A program made the position numbers and the translations under genes. A DNA stretch of 64,000 nt from Streptomyces luteolus. Lineage in GTDB: Bacteria; Actinomycetota; Actinomycetes; Streptomycetales; Streptomycetaceae. Where the stretch lies: assembly GCF_029968015.1 (NCBI RefSeq), contig NZ_JASCIS010000021.1, positions 92,930 through 156,929 of the forward strand. Reading direction: 5' to 3'. Below, piece by piece: positions 12,988-23,457 of the stretch (its first letter is position 1; the number at the start of each line of letters is the position of its first letter). The notes below the pieces were generated by a model that worked only from the letters and a program-made list of their open reading frames with translations, ran no database searches and had not been told where the DNA came from.

Positions 12988-15699
12988 GTGTCGGAACACG
13001 TAGACCGCCAGAAGTTTGTTTACGACTTCACCGAGGGCAACAGGGACCTCAAGGACCTGCTCGGTGGCAAGGGTGCCAACCTGGCCGAGATGACCAACCT
13101 CGGTCTTCCCGTGCCGCCCGGCTTCACGATCACCACCGAGGCCTGCAAGGAGTACCTCGCCAACGGTGCGGAGCCGGCCGCGCTCCGGGACGAGGTCACC
13201 GCCCACCTCGACGCGCTCGAGAAGCAGATGGGCAAGAAGCTCGGCCAGGGCAACGACCCGCTGCTCGTCTCCGTGCGTTCGGGCGCCAAGTTCTCGATGC
13301 CCGGAATGATGGACACCGTCCTCAACATCGGGCTCTCCGACAAATCCGTGCAGGGCCTCGCCAAGCAGGCCGGCGACGACCGCTTCGCGTGGGACTCGTA
13401 CCGCCGTCTGATCCAGATGTTCGGCAAGACCGTGCTCGGCGTCGACGGCGAGCTGTTCGAGGACGCCCTCGAGGCCGCCAAGACCGCCAAGAAGGTCGCC
13501 GTCGACACGGACCTGGAGGCGGCCGACCTCAAGAAGCTCGTCACCAAGTTCAAGAAGATCGTCAAGACCGAGGCCGGCCGGGACTTCCCGCAGGACCCGC
13601 GCGAGCAGATGGACCTCGCCATCGAGGCGGTCTTCAACTCGTGGAACACGGACCGCGCCAAGCTGTACCGCCGCCAGGAGCGCATCCCCGGCGACCTCGG
13701 CACCGCCGTCAACGTCTGCTCGATGGTCTTCGGCAACCTCGGCCCCGACTCGGGCACCGGTGTCGCCTTCACCCGTGACCCGGCCAGCGGCCAGCCCGGC
13801 GTGTACGGCGACTACCTGCAGAACGCGCAGGGCGAGGACGTGGTCGCGGGCATCCGCAACACCGTGCCGCTCGCGGAGCTGGAGCAGATCGACAAGAAGT
13901 CGTACGACCAGCTCATGGAGATCATGACGACGCTTGAGAACCACTACAAGGATCTCTGCGACATCGAGTTCACCATCGAGCGCGGCCAGCTGTGGATGCT
14001 GCAGACCCGCGTCGGCAAGCGGACCGCCGGTGCCGCCTTCCGTATCGCCACGCAGCTCGTCGACCAGGGCCTGATCGACGAGGCCGAGGCGCTGCAGCGC
14101 GTCAACGGCGCCCAGCTCGCGCAGCTGATGTTCCCGCGCTTCGACGACGACGCCAAGGTCGAGAAGATCGGCCGCGGCATCGCCGCCTCGCCGGGCGCCG
14201 CGGTCGGCAAGGCCGTCTTCGACTCGTACACGGCCGTCAAGTGGTCGCGCTCCGGCGAGAAGGTCATCCTGATCCGCCGTGAGACCAACCCGGACGACCT
14301 GGACGGCATGATCGCCGCCGAGGGCATCCTGACCTCGCGCGGCGGCAAGACCTCGCACGCCGCCGTCGTCGCCCGCGGCATGGGCAAGACCTGTGTCTGC
14401 GGCGCGGAGGACCTGGAGGTCGACACCAAGCGGCGCCGGATGACCGTCGGCGACACCGTCGTCGAGGAGGGCGACGTCGTCTCCATCGACGGCTCCACCG
14501 GCAAGGTGTACCTCGGTGAGGTCCCCGTCGTGCCGTCCCCGGTCGTCGAGTACTTCGAGGGCCGGATGCACGCGGGCGCCGACGAGGCCGACGAGCTGGT
14601 CGCCGCCGTCCACCGGATCATGTCGTTCGCCGACGGCAAGCGCCGCCTTCGGGTGCGCGCCAACGCCGACAACGCCGAGGACGCGCTGCGCGCCCGCCGC
14701 TTCGGCGCCCAGGGCATCGGCCTGTGCCGCACGGAGCACATGTTCCTCGGCGAGCGCCGCGAGATGGTCGAGAAGCTGATCCTCGCCGACACCGAGGACG
14801 AGCGGGAGGCCGCGCTCAAGGACCTCCTGCCGCTGCAGAAGAAGGACTTCGTCGAGCTGTTCGAGGCGATGGACGGACTGCCCGTCACCGTCCGCCTCCT
14901 CGACCCGCCGCTGCACGAGTTCCTGCCCGACATCACCGAGCTGTCGGTCCGCGTCGCGCTCGCCGAGTCCCGCAAGGACTCCAACGAGAACGACCTGCGC
15001 CTGCTCCAGGCCGTGCACCGCCTGCACGAGCAGAACCCGATGCTGGGTCTGCGCGGTGTCCGTCTCGGTCTCGTGATCCCGGGCCTGTTCACGATGCAGG
15101 TACGGGCGATCGCCGAGGCCGCCGCGGAGCGCAAGAACGCCAAGGGCGACCCGCGCGCCGAGATCATGATTCCGCTCGTCGGCACCGTCCAGGAGCTGGA
15201 GATCGTCCGCGAGGACGCCGAGAAGGTCATCGCGGAGGTTCAGGAGCAGACCGGCGTCGAGCTGAAGCTGGCGCTCGGCACGATGATCGAGCTGCCGCGT
15301 GCGGCGCTCACCGCCGGGCAGATCGCCGAGGCCGCCGAGTTCTTCTCCTTCGGCACGAACGACCTCACGCAGACCGTGTGGGGCTTCTCCCGGGACGACG
15401 TGGAGGCTTCGTTCTTCACGGCGTACCTGGAGAAGGGCATCTTCGGTGTCTCGCCGTTCGAGACGATCGACAAGGACGGCGTCGGCTCGCTCGTCCGCAA
15501 CGCGGTGAAGGCGGGGCGTGAGACGCGGCCCGACCTGAAGCTCGGCGTCTGCGGTGAGCACGGCGGTGACCCGGAGTCGGTGCACTTCTTCCACGAGGTG
15601 GGGCTCGACTACGTCTCCTGCTCGCCGTTCCGGATTCCGGTCGCGCGGCTTGAGGCGGGGCGGGCTGCGGCGGAGTCGAAGGGCAGCGACAGCCGCTGA
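12988..15699 (+). CDS. ppdK: Pyruvate, phosphate dikinase
   Basis: It reversibly converts pyruvate + ATP + Pi to phosphoenolpyruvate + AMP + PPi and can run as gluconeogenic PEP synthesis or a PPi-using glycolytic step. It has 903 residues, the normal length. The order is: N-terminal ATP-grasp (LLGGKGANLAEMTNLGLPVP, VSVRSGAKFSMPGMMDTVLN), swivelling phosphohistidine domain with the catalytic His in GGKTSHAAVVARGMGK, and C-terminal PEP/pyruvate barrel (GLCRTEHMF, FFSFGTNDLTQ, VCGEHGGDP). The GTG at 12988 is chosen for GAGGAG 8 nt upstream. The long palindrome-rich leader suggests strong carbon-source control. Confidence 0.96.
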   Translation: MSEHVDRQKFVYDFTEGNRDLKDLLGGKGANLAEMTNLGLPVPPGFTITTEACKEYLANGAEPAALRDEVTAHLDALEKQMGKKLGQGNDPLLVSVRSGAKFSMPGMMDTVLNIGLSDKSVQGLAKQAGDDRFAWDSYRRLIQMFGKTVLGVDGELFEDALEAAKTAKKVAVDTDLEAADLKKLVTKFKKIVKTEAGRDFPQDPREQMDLAIEAVFNSWNTDRAKLYRRQERIPGDLGTAVNVCSMVFGNLGPDSGTGVAFTRDPASGQPGVYGDYLQNAQGEDVVAGIRNTVPLAELEQIDKKSYDQLMEIMTTLENHYKDLCDIEFTIERGQLWMLQTRVGKRTAGAAFRIATQLVDQGLIDEAEALQRVNGAQLAQLMFPRFDDDAKVEKIGRGIAASPGAAVGKAVFDSYTAVKWSRSGEKVILIRRETNPDDLDGMIAAEGILTSRGGKTSHAAVVARGMGKTCVCGAEDLEVDTKRRRMTVGDTVVEEGDVVSIDGSTGKVYLGEVPVVPSPVVEYFEGRMHAGADEADELVAAVHRIMSFADGKRRLRVRANADNAEDALRARRFGAQGIGLCRTEHMFLGERREMVEKLILADTEDEREAALKDLLPLQKKDFVELFEAMDGLPVTVRLLDPPLHEFLPDITELSVRVALAESRKDSNENDLRLLQAVHRLHEQNPMLGLRGVRLGLVIPGLFTMQVRAIAEAAAERKNAKGDPRAEIMIPLVGTVQELEIVREDAEKVIAEVQEQTGVELKLALGTMIELPRAALTAGQIAEAAEFFSFGTNDLTQTVWGFSRDDVEASFFTAYLEKGIFGVSPFETIDKDGVGSLVRNAVKAGRETRPDLKLGVCGEHGGDPESVHFFHEVGLDYVSCSPFRIPVARLEAGRAAAESKGSDSR

Positions 15700-15789
15700 G
15701 ACCAGGGCCCGCCTGGGCCCTTGAACCCCGGGACCGGAGCTGTGTCACCCGACCCTCACCGATCCGGCACCGGTCCCGGTTCACCACGG

Positions 15790-15822
15790 AAGGGGGCGCC
15801 CTTGTGCGGGGGCGCCCCCTTT
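15790..15822 (+). terminator. ppdK terminator
   Basis: AAGGGGGCGCC, a short loop, then GGGGGCGCCCCCTTT form a GC stem followed by TTT, about 90 bases after the ppdK stop. Confidence 0.8.
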
Positions 15823-15850
15823 GCGTTTCCCCTCCCCGCGCCTTCCCGAA

Positions 15851-15897
15851 CTGGGGCTCCGCCCCAGACCCCGCTCCTCAAACGCCGGAGGGGCTGA
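15851..15897. repeat. Dispersed intergenic repeat, single copy
   Basis: CTGGGGCTCCGCCCCAGACC, then CTCCTCAAACGCCGGAGGGG and CTGATT. It is the same element that is amplified at 9903-10155 and present at 4731-4830. It lies between the convergent ppdK and phoX-like genes. Confidence 0.75.
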
Positions 15898-15900
15898 TTT

Positions 15901-17058
15901 TTAGGCCCGGAACGGGCCGCTCACCTCGTACGTGATCCCGCCCGACGAAGACCCCGAAGTCCCGCGCTGCGACGAGAAGTACAGCCTCGTCCCGTCCGGG
16001 GAGAACGCCGGGCCCGTGATCTCCGAGCCCGACTGGCCGTCGACGCGCAGGAACGGGGCGACCACGTCGTCCGGGGTGATCAGGCAGATCTCCATGCTGC
16101 CGCCGTCCTCCGCGATGAAGAGGTCACCGGAGGCCGCACCCGTCACGTTGTCGACGCCGGTGAGCGGGGCGTCGCCGTCCACCAACGAGTCGTCGTAGGC
16201 CAGCTCGACGGTCTGCGCGGCGGCGTTGTACTGCCAGACGCGGTTGTCGCCCTTGGTGGTGAACCAGCACGTGTCGTCCGCGTAGTAGCACCCCTCGCCC
16301 CCGGTGAAGCGCTTCGCGCCCGAGACCTGGTTGCGGGTGGCGGTGGACGCGCCGCTCGGGTCGGGGACCTCGGCCCAGGTCACCGGGCCGCTCGTGCCCG
16401 AGTCCGCCACGAGGACCTCCAGCGTGCCCGCCGACAGATCGCCCCAAGTCGTGGGCGTGAAGCGGTAGAAGCAGCCGTCGGTGACGTCCTCGGTGAGGTA
16501 GATCGTCCTGCGGACCGGGTCGGCCGCCGCGGCCTCGTGCTTGAAGCGGCCCATCGCGTCCCGGCGGACGGACGCCTGTACGCCCCACGGGTCGGTCTCG
16601 AAGACATAGCCGCGGTCCACCTCCTCGCAGGACAGCCAGGTGTTCCACGGCGTCTTGCCGCCCGCGCAGTTCTGCCGGGTGCCGGAGAGGATGCGGTACG
16701 CGCCCGTGATCGCGCCGGTCGAGGAGAACGCCACCGCGCTCGCGCCGCCGCCCGGGTTGATCTCCGAGTTGGATACGTAGATCCAGCCCGCGCCGTCCTC
16801 GTAACAGGCGCCGCCGTCCGGGGCGTTGTGCCAGGTGTGGTCGGTGCCGGTGACCTGCTGGCCGGAGCGGGCGACGACCCGGCTGCCGAAGCCGCTGGGC
16901 AGGCGGATGCCGTTGGCGTCGGCGGGGCCGAGCGCCCCGTACGGTCCGGCGCCGGGCTGGGCGGGGGCCGCGTGGGCGGCACCGGCCCACAGCGAACCAC
17001 CGAAGGCGGCCACCGAGCCGCCGATGACCGCGCCGCGCAGGAAGGTTCGACGTTCCAC
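15901..17058 (-). CDS. Tat-exported PhoX-like protein (DUF839)
   Basis: A 385-residue exported protein. The N-terminus ERRTFLRGAVIGGSVAAFGG is a twin-arginine signal ending near AHAAPA. The mature part has the PhoX/DUF839 beta-propeller pattern: HTWHNAPDGG, WIYVSNSEIN, NTWLSCEEVD, KHEAAAADP, YLTEDVTDGCFYRF, GEGCYYAD. PhoX enzymes are calcium/iron-dependent alkaline phosphatases, though short members like this one are often uncharacterised. GTG 17058 is chosen because GGAG lies just upstream and it begins the Tat motif. I see no clear PHO box. It is divergent from the LacI regulator but probably not part of its regulon. Confidence 0.85.
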   Translation of the reverse strand: MERRTFLRGAVIGGSVAAFGGSLWAGAAHAAPAQPGAGPYGALGPADANGIRLPSGFGSRVVARSGQQVTGTDHTWHNAPDGGACYEDGAGWIYVSNSEINPGGGASAVAFSSTGAITGAYRILSGTRQNCAGGKTPWNTWLSCEEVDRGYVFETDPWGVQASVRRDAMGRFKHEAAAADPVRRTIYLTEDVTDGCFYRFTPTTWGDLSAGTLEVLVADSGTSGPVTWAEVPDPSGASTATRNQVSGAKRFTGGEGCYYADDTCWFTTKGDNRVWQYNAAAQTVELAYDDSLVDGDAPLTGVDNVTGAASGDLFIAEDGGSMEICLITPDDVVAPFLRVDGQSGSEITGPAFSPDGTRLYFSSQRGTSGSSSGGITYEVSGPFRA

Positions 17059-17369
17059 TGTCACTCCAGAGGGGTGTGGAGTCCGGCCCGCCACCGGATG
17101 CGGCGACGGGGTCGCGCGCAGTGGAAGGTAGGGCTCGTGGGTGGACGGGGCGTGGCCGGAGGTTGGACGGGTGGTGAGGAGAGGGGCCACCTCAACTCGC
17201 CCGCTCCGGTGGGTGGTTGGGCGGGGGTGGGTGGTGTGCGGGTGGGCGTGGTTCTCGTGCCCGCCCGCCTGGGCGACCCCACCCGCCCTGTCCTGTTTGT
17301 CACCCGCTCCCACCCGCGGATACTCTGAATGCGCTTCCATGCAGGGAGCCGACCGGAGACGAGGGGCAC
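17059..17369. other. phoX-like/lacI divergent intergenic region
   Basis: These 311 bp hold no gene. They contain G-rich tracts (GGGTGGTTGGGCGGGGGTGG) and a LacI-type operator at 17326-17339 near the regulator end. Nothing else was recognised. Confidence 0.6.
17326..17339. promoter_or_regulatory. LacI-type operator at lacI promoter
   Basis: TGAATGCGCTTCCA is a LacI-family operator-type palindrome with the central GCGC core. It lies 30 bp before the regulator start, indicating autoregulation. It shares TGxATGCGC with the sites at 18592 and 26042. Confidence 0.65.
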
Positions 17370-18470
17370 GTGAGCGTGAGTGAGACGAGTGGGCCCACCG
17401 TGTACGACGTGGCCGAGCGCGCCGGGGTGTCCATCGCCACGGTGTCCCGCGTCTACCGGAACCCCGACACCGTACGGGCCGCGACGCGGGAGAAGGTCCT
17501 GGCGGCCGGGCAGGAGCTCGGCTACGTACCCAGCGCGAGCGCCCGGGGGCTGGCCAGCAGGTCCACCGGAGTGCTCGGCCTGTTCTTCCCCGACTTCGCC
17601 GACCCCGAGGCCGAGGCCCAGGCGGAGGCGCGGGCCGAGGGTTCCGTGCCGGACGGCGCCATGGAGGACGTCGAGCTGAGCTTCTACGGGGACGAGGTCA
17701 TCCGCGGTATGGAGCGGGCCGCGCGCCGGCGTGGGTACGCCCTGCTGATCGCCGCCGCGCCGATGGACCGGGCCGGCGAGGTGCTGCCGGAGGTGGCGGG
17801 GCGGGTGGACGGCCTCGCCGTGCTCGCGCACCACGTGCCCGCCGACGCGCTCGACATGGTGTCGCGGCGGCTGCCGGTCGTGGTCCTCGCCGGGGACCAG
17901 GCGCGGGGGCGGGGGAGTGTCGACCGGATCGACGTCGCCAACTTCGACGGGCAGATGGAGCTCACCCGCCATCTCATCGAGGATCACGGGCTGCGTGACC
18001 TGGCGTTCATCGGTGGTCCCGAGGACTCGCCGGACGCAGGTGCGCGCTTCCGGGGGTTCCAGGCCGCCCACCTCGCCGCCGGTCTGCCGCTGCCCGAGCT
18101 GCCGGCGACCCGGGGTGACCTCACGCTGGCCGCGGGCCGCAAGGCCGCCCTGGAACTGCTCGACCGGGACGGGGCGCGGCTCCAGGGACTGGTGTTCGCC
18201 AACGACCAGATGGCGGTCGGGGCGCTGCACGCCCTCGCCGAGCGTGGGGTGTCGGTGCCCGGTGACCTCGCCGTCACCGGGTTCGACGGGATTCCGCTCG
18301 GGCGGCTCGTGCGGCCCGCCCTCACCACGGTGCGGCAGCCGATGCCGCGCCTGGGCGAGCGGGCCGTGGAACTGCTCCTCGCCCGTCTCGCCGACCGGGA
18401 GCGCCCCGTGGTCTCGCCGACCCTGCCGACCGCCGTGGCCCGCCGGGCGAGTTGCGGCTGCGGGGCGTAG
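17370..18470 (+). CDS. LacI family regulator of the glycan locus
   Basis: A 366-residue sugar-responsive repressor. The LacI HTH and hinge occupy residues about 10-65 (TVYDVAERAGVSIATVSRVY, then SASARGLAS), followed by a periplasmic-binding-protein-like effector domain (LIEDHGLRDLAFIGGP, VFANDQMAVGALHALAERGV, TGFDGIPLGRLVRPALTTVR). About 25 acidic residues (DPEAEAQAEARAEG) form an unusual insertion after LFFPDFA. It starts at GTG 17370, or GTG 17376, which is better spaced from GAGGGG. It directly precedes the ABC importer genes, and three matching operators mark its likely targets. Confidence 0.93.
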   Translation: MSVSETSGPTVYDVAERAGVSIATVSRVYRNPDTVRAATREKVLAAGQELGYVPSASARGLASRSTGVLGLFFPDFADPEAEAQAEARAEGSVPDGAMEDVELSFYGDEVIRGMERAARRRGYALLIAAAPMDRAGEVLPEVAGRVDGLAVLAHHVPADALDMVSRRLPVVVLAGDQARGRGSVDRIDVANFDGQMELTRHLIEDHGLRDLAFIGGPEDSPDAGARFRGFQAAHLAAGLPLPELPATRGDLTLAAGRKAALELLDRDGARLQGLVFANDQMAVGALHALAERGVSVPGDLAVTGFDGIPLGRLVRPALTTVRQPMPRLGERAVELLLARLADRERPVVSPTLPTAVARRASCGCGA

Positions 18471-18591
18471 GGCCGGGGTCCCAGGGGGCGTCAGAGTCCG
18501 TACGTCCTCCTGGGGGCACCGAGGTGTCGGCAGGTTTACGGAACCGTTACCAGGCCACCCTTGTCCGGAAGCTGTGGTTCCTAGAGAGTCC

Positions 18592-18605
18592 TGTATGCGC
18601 TTACA
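18592..18605. promoter_or_regulatory. LacI-type operator upstream of ABC importer operon
   Basis: TGTATGCGCTTACA is a near-perfect palindrome (6 of 7 pairs) 35 bp before the solute-binding protein gene. It differs by one base from the perfect palindrome at 26042-26055. Confidence 0.75.
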
Positions 18606-18639
18606 GAACAGCGGCGCGCGTACTCAAGGAGGAGCCCAC

Positions 18640-19887
18640 ATGTCCCGCACGGCCATGTCTCGTACGACTCTGACCGCGACCGCTCTGGTCCTGTCCCTCG
18701 GTCTCACGGCCTGTGGCGGCGGCGACGAGAAGCAGGTGAGCGCGGACGCGAAGCAGACCCTCACCGTGTGGGCCATGGGTGAGGAGGGCAACCGGGTCGC
18801 GGAGATCGCGAAGACGTTCAACAAGGAGCACCCGGGCATCACCGTCAAGGTGACCCCGGTCGGCTGGGACGTCGCGCACCAGAAGCTGGTCTCCGCCGCG
18901 GCCGCCGACCAGCTGCCCGACATGGCGCAGCTCGGCTCGACCTGGGTGGGCGAGTTCATCGAGCTGGGCGCCCTCGAACCCGTCGACACCGAGGTGTTCG
19001 AGGAGAAGGACTTCTTCCCGGCCGCCTGGCAGGGCAACGAGAAGGACGGCGAGGTCTACGGCGTGCCGTGGTACGTCGACACCCGCGTCCTCTACTACCG
19101 CACGGACCTGGCGAAGAAGGCCGGTGTGCAGGGCGAGCCCAAGACCTGGGCGGACCAACTGAAGCTGGCCGAGGGGTACAAGAAGCTCGACTCCACGAAG
19201 TGGGCGTTCTCGCTGCCCGCCGGCGGTGACGGCGCCTGGCAGAACTGGCTGCCGTACCTCTTCCAGGCGGGCGGCACGCTGGTCGACAAGGACGGCAGGC
19301 CCACCCTCGACTCCCCGGAGTCCGTCAAGGCGCTGACCGAGTACGCCAAGTACTTCGACAAGGGCCTCGCGCGCGGCACCCGCCCCACCCCCGGCTATGA
19401 CGTGATCAAGGACTTCGGCGCGGACAAGGTGCCGATGTTCGCCTCCGGCCCGTGGATGGTCCAGAACATCGAGGACCAGGTCCCGAAGGTCGCCGACCAG
19501 TACGAGACGGTGCCGCTGCCGTCCGGCGCCAAGCAGGGCAACATCATCGGCGGCGCCTCCCTCGTCACCTTCGCGGGCAGCGAGCACAAGGCCGCGGCGC
19601 AGGAGTTCACCAAGTTCCTCACCGACGCGAAGACGCAGGCCAAGTGGTACGAGATGGCCAAGTCGCTGCCCGCCAACCAGAACGCCTGGAACGAGCCGCA
19701 GCTCAAGAAGGCCGACGTCGAGGACTTCAAGGCCTCGCTCGACGCCGCGCAGGCCATCCCGCCGATCGCGAAGTGGGAGGAGATAGCCCACCAGATCGAC
19801 CTCACCCTGGAGAAGCTCGCCAAGGGCGGCGACCCGGCGAAGCTCGCCGCGGAGCTGCAGAAGAACGCCGAGAGCCTGGTGTCCTGA
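18640..19887 (+). CDS. ABC sugar importer solute-binding lipoprotein
   Basis: A 415-residue family 1 extracellular sugar-binding protein. The signal peptide ends in the lipobox LTAC (LSLGLTACGGG). The mature protein has TLTVWAMGEEGNRV, PGITVKVTPVGWD, DMAQLGSTWVGEF, YGVPWYVDTRVLYYRTDL and FASGPWMVQN, typical of oligosaccharide binders. AAGGAGGAG lies 5 nt before the ATG. It is first of an operon with two permeases and two exported hydrolases, under a LacI-type operator. The transported sugar is unknown. Confidence 0.93.
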   Translation: MSRTAMSRTTLTATALVLSLGLTACGGGDEKQVSADAKQTLTVWAMGEEGNRVAEIAKTFNKEHPGITVKVTPVGWDVAHQKLVSAAAADQLPDMAQLGSTWVGEFIELGALEPVDTEVFEEKDFFPAAWQGNEKDGEVYGVPWYVDTRVLYYRTDLAKKAGVQGEPKTWADQLKLAEGYKKLDSTKWAFSLPAGGDGAWQNWLPYLFQAGGTLVDKDGRPTLDSPESVKALTEYAKYFDKGLARGTRPTPGYDVIKDFGADKVPMFASGPWMVQNIEDQVPKVADQYETVPLPSGAKQGNIIGGASLVTFAGSEHKAAAQEFTKFLTDAKTQAKWYEMAKSLPANQNAWNEPQLKKADVEDFKASLDAAQAIPPIAKWEEIAHQIDLTLEKLAKGGDPAKLAAELQKNAESLVS

Positions 19888-19890
19888 GCG

Positions 19891-20943
19891 ATGAGAGCTC
19901 CGACCACGTCCACGCCCACGACCACGCCCACGACCTCTGCCTCCGCCTCTTCCTCTTCCTCTGCCTCCGCCGAGCGGGCCGCGTCCGGCGGGAAGGCACC
20001 GGCGCCCAGGACCCCCGCGAGCGACAGGTCCGCAGACGGCACCCCGAAGCTCCGCCGTGACCGGCTCTCCCGGCACAACCTCGCCGGCTGGCTCTACTCG
20101 ACGCCGTTCCTGGCCTTCTTCCTCACCTTCATGGCGTTCCCGATCGCGGCGACGCTCCTGATGAGCTTCACCGACTTCGGCCTGCGCAACGTCACCAACC
20201 CGATGGACGCCGAGTTCATCGGCCTGGAGAACTACACCAAGCTGTTCCAGGACGAGCTGTTCCTGAAGGCGCTGTTCAACACCGCCTACTTCGTCGTCCT
20301 CGGGGTGCCGCTCACCATCGGCAGCGGCCTGTTCGCCGCCGTGCTCCTCAACTCGGGCATCGAACGGTTCCGTACGTTCTTCCGCGTCGGGTTCTACGCG
20401 CCGGTGGTGACCGCGATCGTCGCGGTCGCCGTCGTGTGGAAGTTCGTCCTCGATCCCTCCGAGGGCCTGATCGCGGGCCTTGCACGGGAGTTGGGGTTCA
20501 CCGCCCCGGACTTCCTCGGCTCGGAAGCGCTCGCCATGCCGTCCCTGATCGTGATGGCGGTCTGGCGGAACATGGGCACCGCGATGGTCCTCTTCCTGGC
20601 CGGACTGCAGGCCATCCCCACCGAGGTGCGGGAGGCCGCGCGGGTGGACGGCGCGGGCGCGTTCCAGGAGTTCAGGAAGATCACGGTCCCGCTGCTCACG
20701 CCCACGATGCTGTACGTCGCGGTGATGACGACGATCGGTTTCCTCAACGTCTTCGAGGAGCCGTTCGTGATGACCGACGGCGGCCCCTCCGACAGCACGC
20801 TCACCGTCTCGCTGTACATGTACCGCGAGGGCTTCGACTTCTTCCACATGGGCTACGCGTCCTCGATGGCGTACACGCTGTTCGTGATCATCCTGGCCGT
20901 GACGCTGCTTCAACTGCGGCTCCTGAAGGACAGGACGAAATGA
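19891..20943 (+). CDS. ABC sugar importer permease 1
   Basis: A 350-residue inner-membrane subunit of the MalF/UgpA type. Six membrane spans follow residue about 65. The EAA loop reads EVREAARVDGAGAFQEFRKI. Residues 2-55 are an Ala/Ser/Thr/Pro-rich cytoplasmic extension (TTSTPTTTPTTSASASSSSS) that most homologues lack and that looks like repeat expansion. It starts 3 nt after the binding-protein stop, and its own stop overlaps the next gene (ATGA). Confidence 0.92.
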   Translation: MRAPTTSTPTTTPTTSASASSSSSASAERAASGGKAPAPRTPASDRSADGTPKLRRDRLSRHNLAGWLYSTPFLAFFLTFMAFPIAATLLMSFTDFGLRNVTNPMDAEFIGLENYTKLFQDELFLKALFNTAYFVVLGVPLTIGSGLFAAVLLNSGIERFRTFFRVGFYAPVVTAIVAVAVVWKFVLDPSEGLIAGLARELGFTAPDFLGSEALAMPSLIVMAVWRNMGTAMVLFLAGLQAIPTEVREAARVDGAGAFQEFRKITVPLLTPTMLYVAVMTTIGFLNVFEEPFVMTDGGPSDSTLTVSLYMYREGFDFFHMGYASSMAYTLFVIILAVTLLQLRLLKDRTK

Positions 20944-21830
20944 GCTCACTCACCGACACCTCGGCGCCCGCCACGCGCAGCGACGGCTACGCGGCCCGGG
21001 ACCGCCGTACCCGGATGCGGCGGGCCCTGACCTACGTCCTGCTCAGCCTCGGCCTGCTGGTCATGACCGGCCCGTTCCTGTGGATGGCGCTCGCCGCGTT
21101 CAAGACGCCCGCGGACCTGTCGGCCAGCCCGCCGGCCTGGCTGCCCACCGAGTGGACACTGGCGAACTTCAGCGAACTGCTCGACCGGATGGACGTCGGC
21201 CTCTTCTTCGGCAACTCGGTCGTCGTCGCGGTCTTCGTGACCCTCTGCAACCTGGTGTTCTGCTCCATGGTCGGATACGCCCTGGCCAAGCTGAAGTTCG
21301 CCGGCAAGAAGGCGGTCTTCGGTGTCGTCATGGCCGCCCTGATGGTGCCCGGCAACCTGATGCTGATGCCGAAGTTCGTGATGATGAGCAAGCTGAGCCT
21401 CATCGACACCTACGCGGCGCTGATCCTGCCCTTCGCGGCAGGAGCCTTCGGGGTGTTCCTGATGCGGCAGTTCATGTCGACCGTGCCCGACGAGCTGCTC
21501 GAAGCGGCCCGGGTGGACGGCGCCAGTGAGTGGTACATCTTCTGGCGGATCGTGATTCCGCAGGTCAAGCCCGCCCTGGCGACGCTGTCGATCTTCGTGT
21601 TCCTCGGCTCGTGGAACAACTTCCTGTGGCCCCTCGTCGCCACCAACGACCCGGACAAGTACACCCTGCCCGTGGCCCTGGCCACCTTCGCCACCGACCC
21701 CACCCAGTCCGAGGGCGCCAACGGCGTCCTGATGGCCGGTGCGCTCCTGATCGTGCTGCCCGTCCTCGTCGTCTTCGTCCTGCTCCAGCGGTTCTTCACG
21801 CAGAGCATCGCCACGGCGGGCCTCAAGTAG
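20940..21830 (+). CDS. ABC sugar importer permease 2
   Basis: A 296-residue MalG/UgpE-type permease with six spans and an EAA loop (DELLEAARVDGASEWYIFWR). It is coupled to the preceding permease by an ATGA overlap. No ATPase gene follows; in Streptomyces such importers generally use the shared ATPase MsiK encoded elsewhere. A strong hairpin at 21853-21889 separates it from the hydrolase genes. Confidence 0.93.
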   Translation: MSSLTDTSAPATRSDGYAARDRRTRMRRALTYVLLSLGLLVMTGPFLWMALAAFKTPADLSASPPAWLPTEWTLANFSELLDRMDVGLFFGNSVVVAVFVTLCNLVFCSMVGYALAKLKFAGKKAVFGVVMAALMVPGNLMLMPKFVMMSKLSLIDTYAALILPFAAGAFGVFLMRQFMSTVPDELLEAARVDGASEWYIFWRIVIPQVKPALATLSIFVFLGSWNNFLWPLVATNDPDKYTLPVALATFATDPTQSEGANGVLMAGALLIVLPVLVVFVLLQRFFTQSIATAGLK

Positions 21831-21852
21831 GCGTCTGAGCCGCCTGATTCGT

Positions 21853-21889
21853 ACGGGGCCGACGGCCACCTGACCGCCGTCGGCCCCGT
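21853..21889 (+). terminator. Hairpin between permease and hydrolase genes
   Basis: Perfect 13-bp arms ACGGGGCCGACGG and CCGTCGGCCCCGT with an 11-nt loop and no U-tract. It may partly terminate or stabilise the transporter mRNA, so hydrolase levels are lower than transporter levels. Confidence 0.65.
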
Positions 21890-21975
21890 GCACACATCCC
21901 TCTCGTACGCACCAGCCCGCCCCGGGCTCGTTCGCGCTGCCCGGAACTGCCGCCCCTCAGGGAGTTGACCGAACC

Positions 21976-23453
<1,478 letters not shown>

Positions 23454-23457
<4 letters not shown>

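Noticed and set aside
17059..17369. PHO box upstream of the PhoX-like gene
   Set aside because: No pair of 11-bp G(T/G)TCACC-like direct repeats could be found; a lone GTTCACC at about 15779 is downstream of the gene.
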